Source: Bacteroidales bacterium (GTDB taxonomy: Bacteria > Bacteroidota > Bacteroidia > Bacteroidales > F082). From it: DNA of 36,918 bases. The translations under genes were made by a program, and so were the position numbers. The notes beneath the pieces are model-generated. The model ran no database searches, was not told where the DNA came from, and saw nothing but the letters and a program-made list of their open reading frames with translations. The stretch's first letter is position 1, and each line of letters starts with the position of its first letter. The stretch spans positions 1 through 36,918 of the forward strand of contig WGGC01000095.1 in NCBI GenBank assembly GCA_015491905.1. The letters run 5' to 3'. Positions 33,111-36,918 of this stretch are shown in pieces.

Positions 33111-34640
33111 TTATATAGAATGGTTTTTAGCTAAAGCTTCTTCAATTGACTGAAATAATATTTGTTTAGATAAAGGCTTTTCAATATAGCTCATAAAGCC
33201 ATATTTATGCATCTTTTTATCCAAACCGGGAATATGTGTGGAAACCATTGCTATAACATTCAGTCTTTTCTCCTTATTTGATATTTTATTTAATTTTTTT
33301 AATAACTCATTACCATTATCATCGTTTTCAATGTCAATATTTAGGATGAAAAGTTCAATATCATTAATTAAAATTTCTTTTTTTCTTACAGCTTCATGGA
33401 GTTCATCAATGGAACCGAAAAATAATACCTGAATACTTTCCGGCAACATTTTTCTAATTAGCATGTTGTTAAGAAAATCAGTATCTATAATTACTAATTT
33501 TTTAATAGGAGCTTTAAGCTGATATTTTTTTATTTTCTTAACCTTTTGTGGACTTTTTTCAACATCTTTTTTGGTGGAAACAGTTTTTGTTAATGGTAGT
33601 GTAATAGTAACAGTTGTGCCAACAGCTTTTTCTGACTCTAATTGAATCTTTCCACCCATCAATTCTAACATTTGTTTGGCAAGAGGCAATCCTAATCCTG
33701 CACCTTGATATGTTGTTTTCGAATAGCCAAGACTGTGTTGCCTGAATGGTTCAAAAATATCATTTAAATAAGCTTTATCAATACCCATACCGGTATCCTT
33801 TATAACCATAACAATACTTTCTTTTTCTACATTTATTTTTATTTTTATAAACCCTTTATCGGTATATTTAATTGCATTGTCAATAATATTAGACAAAATA
33901 TGTTTTAAAGCCTGTACATCAATTGAAAATTCAGGAACCGGATTGTCGATTTGTTTTACAATTTTCAATCCTTTTTGATCGGCCTTTGAATTATATTCTT
34001 TTATTAATTCATCAATTATTTCATTGATGTTACAATTTTGCTTTTTTAAACTAAATGTCTTTGCTTCAATTCTACTGATATCAATTATATTATTAAGTAA
34101 ATGCAATAATGACTCCCCACTTTTCCAGATATTTTCACTGTATTCGTAAAGTTCATCTTCTTCTTTTAGGGCAAATTCATCCTTTAATAAAGAAGAAAAA
34201 CCTAATATATCGTTAAGGTTAGTACGTAATGCATGGCTAATATTTGATAGTAAAAGACTGTTTTTTCTTGTGTTTTTCTTTGATATGGAAAGAGATTGTT
34301 CCAGGGCTTTAATATTTACAGATAAATTGGAGAGGTCTTGTTGTATAGAATGTATTCTTTCTTTTTTCCAGTCATCTGAATGTAAATTTAATTCTTCAAT
34401 CTGGTTCTTTATATTTTCAATATCCTGAATTAATTTATTTTTATGAGTATAAATTTCCGACTTATTTTTCTTAAAATATTTCCATAAAATAAATATTCCA
34501 AGAATTAATATTGCAGTCAAGATAAAAAACCAAATACTATTTCCGGATATTTCAGATTGGTTAAATTTGTTTGCAAAAACATTATTTCCTGAGAAAATCA
34601 GAAATAAAATAAAAAATAATATATATAATTTTAACCTCAT
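33111..34640 (-). CDS. Membrane histidine kinase with C-terminal pseudo-receiver
   Basis: A 509-residue kinase. An N-terminal hydrophobic segment (4-20) and a second one (36-53) bracket a very short outside loop of about 15 residues. A coiled coil (about 60-125) leads to HisKA with H136 in ISHALRTNLND, where the usual HELRTPLN has Ala after His and Asn for Pro. HATPase follows: N box NIIDNAIKYTDKG, G1 KDTGMGID, G2 GAGLGLPLAKQM. After a basic linker, residues about 378-505 form a receiver fold in which the phosphoacceptor Asp is N434 (FILNIDIEN) and the second pocket acid is Thr; the Lys K488 (YIEKP) is kept. It is likely unable to accept phosphate. The start overlaps the methyltransferase stop (ATGA), and the working receiver follows by 13 bases. 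Confidence 0.9.
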   Translation of the reverse strand: MRLKLYILFFILFLIFSGNNVFANKFNQSEISGNSIWFFILTAILILGIFILWKYFKKNKSEIYTHKNKLIQDIENIKNQIEELNLHSDDWKKERIHSIQQDLSNLSVNIKALEQSLSISKKNTRKNSLLLSNISHALRTNLNDILGFSSLLKDEFALKEEDELYEYSENIWKSGESLLHLLNNIIDISRIEAKTFSLKKQNCNINEIIDELIKEYNSKADQKGLKIVKQIDNPVPEFSIDVQALKHILSNIIDNAIKYTDKGFIKIKINVEKESIVMVIKDTGMGIDKAYLNDIFEPFRQHSLGYSKTTYQGAGLGLPLAKQMLELMGGKIQLESEKAVGTTVTITLPLTKTVSTKKDVEKSPQKVKKIKKYQLKAPIKKLVIIDTDFLNNMLIRKMLPESIQVLFFGSIDELHEAVRKKEILINDIELFILNIDIENDDNGNELLKKLNKISNKEKRLNVIAMVSTHIPGLDKKMHKYGFMSYIEKPLSKQILFQSIEEALAKNHSI

Positions 34641-35473
34641 AGAGAAGAATTAATACTATTTGGTTTAGTACATAAAAATAATTTTTCCTTTGAATTTAAA
34701 GCATATTTGGTTAATGGAGGAGGAACATGCATTAAATCATTTTCCTGATTAATTATTTTAACATAAAATCCTGCCTGCTCTAATCTATTTGGATAATCAC
34801 TTCCATAAATCCTCACATGATCAAACTGTCCAAAATGTTTTTCACGTTCTGCCGGATCAGTAATACTAAAGTCCTCATATGTTGTTTTTAGTTTTAAAGA
34901 AACCGGAACCTGTAGAATAGCATGTCCACCGGGTTTTAGTACCCTGAAAATTTCAGACATAGCTTTGGCATCTTCAGGAATATGCTCTAAAACATGATTA
35001 CATAAAACCCAGTCAAAAGTTCCCTCTTCAAAATTAAGGTCTAGTAAATCTGCTTTTCTGACAGATTTATCATAATAAAAACCTTCCTGATATTTTGTTA
35101 CGGGATAATACTGTAAATTTTTCATTTTTTTAAAAAATCTATACAATGACGGTTCAGGAGCAACGTGGAGTACCAGAAGATTATTTCTGAAGAAGTTACT
35201 TTCATATTTTAGATATAAAAACACAAATCTGTCGCGGTCAGTACTTTTACAATAAGGGCAAATATCATTTTCACGATAACCCCCGCCTATAATTTGTTTT
35301 TCTTTAATAACTGGCAAATCAAAACCTCCGGGTAACATTTTCCTGAAATGATGTCCACAAACAGGACATTCATAATTATTCCCTATATAATATAAGCCTC
35401 TTATTCCTAACCAGATGTTTTTAACGGGGCGGGCAACAGGATAAGGAATTATTTTTTTTAAATTTTTATTCAT
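34637..35473 (-). CDS. Zinc-ribbon class I SAM-dependent methyltransferase
   Basis: A 278-residue protein. The N-terminal part has two cysteine pairs, CPVC at about 36-39 and CPYC at about 74-77, forming a probable zinc ribbon with HH between. The methyltransferase domain (about 95-235) shows VLHVAPEPSL in the place of motif I, ADLLDLNFEEGTFDWVLCNHVLEHIPED (motifs II-III) and ALKPGGHAI-like VLKPGGHAILQVPV. The motif I glycines of the E/DxGxGxG loop are replaced by an AP(E)PS type, as in related SAM enzymes. The substrate is unknown; no glycan or sugar-transfer gene is in view. It starts 9 bases after the beta-helix gene stop and its stop overlaps the kinase start by four bases, so expression of the three is probably coupled. 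Confidence 0.85.
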   Translation of the reverse strand: MNKNLKKIIPYPVARPVKNIWLGIRGLYYIGNNYECPVCGHHFRKMLPGGFDLPVIKEKQIIGGGYRENDICPYCKSTDRDRFVFLYLKYESNFFRNNLLVLHVAPEPSLYRFFKKMKNLQYYPVTKYQEGFYYDKSVRKADLLDLNFEEGTFDWVLCNHVLEHIPEDAKAMSEIFRVLKPGGHAILQVPVSLKLKTTYEDFSITDPAEREKHFGQFDHVRIYGSDYPNRLEQAGFYVKIINQENDLMHVPPPLTKYALNSKEKLFLCTKPNSINSSL

Positions 35474-35482
35474 GATATTGCA

Positions 35483-36918
35483 TTAAGGATGAATTATCAT
35501 TTCCAAACTACTCTTTCCTTTTATTGTTTTTATTGTTAAAATATAAATCCCCGGAGAAATAAAGTCTAAATTAAGATTTTGTTTTTGAGGAAGCCATGCA
35601 TTTCCAACAGTCGTATATTTTTTTATAATTCTGCCGGTAATATCTCTAATAAAAATACCCACAGGTTGGGTTTTGTTTACAGTAAATTCTAAAATTGCTT
35701 TTTTCTTACTTATAGGGTTTGGATATAGTTTCATGCTTTGTAAATCAGCAGCTAAACGATTCTGAATTCCAACAGAAGGATTATGAGGTTCGTAGGCGCC
35801 GGCATCAAAATAACCATGATAAGGACGACTTCTATTATCAATATCAAAGGTGACGCCTTCAGCCGTTAGGTTTGTACCATAATCTATAGCCGGAGAATCA
35901 GGTTGCAGGTCAAAATTATAATTATTGGGATCAATAAATTTTACTGCTGGAATACTATTAGAGGTGTAATTTGTAGCTAAAAATAATTTATCCTGACTTA
36001 AATCAGAGTTTATAAAAGCTGCAGAACCAACATCGGCATATTTTCCGGGAGTGGTAATAAGATTATTAATTACCCTTGTTTGTTTTAATTTATTATTGGT
36101 AAGTTTAATTCCAAATGTTTTTGGAGAAACAATGGTGTTATTATAAATCCCCAATATAGCCTGATTTAGTACCGTATCGACACCAACGAAGATTCCATGT
36201 TTTTGAATATTAGGATTATTTGGAAAATAAGTCCGACCTACATTAACAATTAAGTTATTGAAGATATTGAAATTTCCCATTCCAAAAACATCAATACCGT
36301 CACCTTTTCCATTTATTATTTTATTATTATATGTTTTACAAACACTTCCACCTCCAATCATAATTCCTGACATTTGATACAAAACACCGGCTTGTGAATC
36401 GAAGTTTATTTGATTATCATGAATACTGCAACCGGAAACGGCTGAGCTGACCTGAATCCCATCATAACCAGTGTTTTCAACAATATTGTTATAGACTTCA
36501 ACTCCTTTTAAAACATGGGGATAAACCACCGTATCACAAGCTCCGGTAAGGTGTAACCCGGTGTAATGGGAATTACCGATATACATACCTTCGTCTTTAG
36601 TATCATGGATATAACTATCATGAAAGGAAAAGTTATACATGGTAAATTTATCCCGGGTAGATTTAAAATAAGAACAATTTGGGTCAGTTTTAGCATATAA
36701 ACCACCTATAGCCGTATTAGACAATTCAACATGCGATACTTCAACATTAGTACTTAAATCACCAACTCCCATTCCGGCACCCTTGGAAACCTTTAAAACT
36801 CTAAAACCATATTTTTCTGATGGATCTCCATCACCACGAAAAATGACATGAGAACAATTTCCGATTTTTATACCCACAAAATGATCTGTATCAATAATTA
36901 CAGCTCCTCCTTTATTAA
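35483..36918 (-). CDS. T9SS-exported right-handed beta-helix protein (5' end outside window)
   Basis: The frame continues in phase from the stop at 35483 to the right edge, so the start is outside; a GTG at 36877 is internal. Visible are repeated Asn-rich parallel beta-helix turns such as VEVSHVELSNTAIGGLYAK, GVEVYNNIVENTGYDGIQV and GIYNNTIVSPKTFGIKLTNN. A linker follows, including AIDYGTNLTAEG and RPYHGYFDAGAYE. The last 85 residues are a T9SS type A sorting domain: MKLYPNPISKKKAILEF, then IFIRDITGRIIKKY and FISPGIYILTIKT. The protein is thus secreted or anchored at the cell surface. Such helices bind or cleave polysaccharides, but no catalytic residues can be named. Methyltransferase and kinase genes follow within 9 bases. 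Confidence 0.88.
   Translation of the reverse strand, partial: NKGGAVIIDTDHFVGIKIGNCSHVIFRGDGDPSEKYGFRVLKVSKGAGMGVGDLSTNVEVSHVELSNTAIGGLYAKTDPNCSYFKSTRDKFTMYNFSFHDSYIHDTKDEGMYIGNSHYTGLHLTGACDTVVYPHVLKGVEVYNNIVENTGYDGIQVSSAVSGCSIHDNQINFDSQAGVLYQMSGIMIGGGSVCKTYNNKIINGKGDGIDVFGMGNFNIFNNLIVNVGRTYFPNNPNIQKHGIFVGVDTVLNQAILGIYNNTIVSPKTFGIKLTNNKLKQTRVINNLITTPGKYADVGSAAFINSDLSQDKLFLATNYTSNSIPAVKFIDPNNYNFDLQPDSPAIDYGTNLTAEGVTFDIDNRSRPYHGYFDAGAYEPHNPSVGIQNRLAADLQSMKLYPNPISKKKAILEFTVNKTQPVGIFIRDITGRIIKKYTTVGNAWLPQKQNLNLDFISPGIYILTIKTIKGKSSLEMIIHP

Overview
The window is AT-rich chromosomal DNA from a member of the Bacteroidota. Several independent signs agree on this. There is a protein with a C-terminal type IX secretion (T9SS type A) sorting domain, a PorE-like OmpA protein, an Oar-like TonB-dependent receptor, a Bacteroidota-length NusB and a Bacteroidota-type PurM. 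Many genes are preceded by the TAnnTTTG -7 promoter box, and Shine-Dalgarno sequences are largely absent. A Bacteroidales/Marinilabiliales-like lineage is my best guess, but the rank is inference. Most of the window is housekeeping sequence; only the left edge (a truncated integrase) looks accessory.

Layout. 1-2200 (minus strand): the N-terminal part of a tyrosine integrase cut by the window edge, a YwbE-family small protein and a variant YchF ATPase. 2650-8300 (minus): protoporphyrinogen oxidase, TatA, a PorE-like OmpA protein with an added degenerate aspartic-protease domain, and PurM. 8600-11820 (plus): a large Oar-like TonB-dependent receptor with a clear terminator. 11850-16080: an orphan HypC, PcrA/UvrD helicase and an acyl-CoA dehydrogenase. 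16230-20470 (plus): XerD, then a three-gene signalling cluster (receiver, REC-PAS-PAS-PAS-histidine kinase, receiver). 20490-21885 (minus): TsaC and DapD. 22090-28930 (plus): NusB, aconitase, ribosomal protein S1 and RNase Z. 28950-30680 (minus): an SRPBCC protein and a PatB/MalY aminotransferase. 30925-32550: a PaaI-like thioesterase and, convergently, DnaN. 32690-36918 (minus): a tightly packed set of four genes, in transcription order a T9SS-exported beta-helix protein (5' end outside the window), a zinc-ribbon methyltransferase, a histidine kinase with a pseudo-receiver, and a receiver protein.

The most interesting non-coding signal is a three-copy, GC-rich element of about 150-170 nt at 2334-2482 (minus), 14697-14863 (plus) and 25590-25745 (plus). 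All three share the blocks CAGGGRTGGCAGYGGCARC and ARCGGACARCCCGGT. Between the blocks lies a long stem whose sequence differs in each copy while base pairing is kept, and each copy is followed by a short hairpin of unrelated sequence. That pattern indicates a conserved RNA structure. The most interesting protein-level signals are the PorE-like/retropepsin-like fusion whose DTG motif has become DAN, and the beta-helix/methyltransferase/kinase/receiver gene set. No tRNA, rRNA, CRISPR array or insertion sequence was found.
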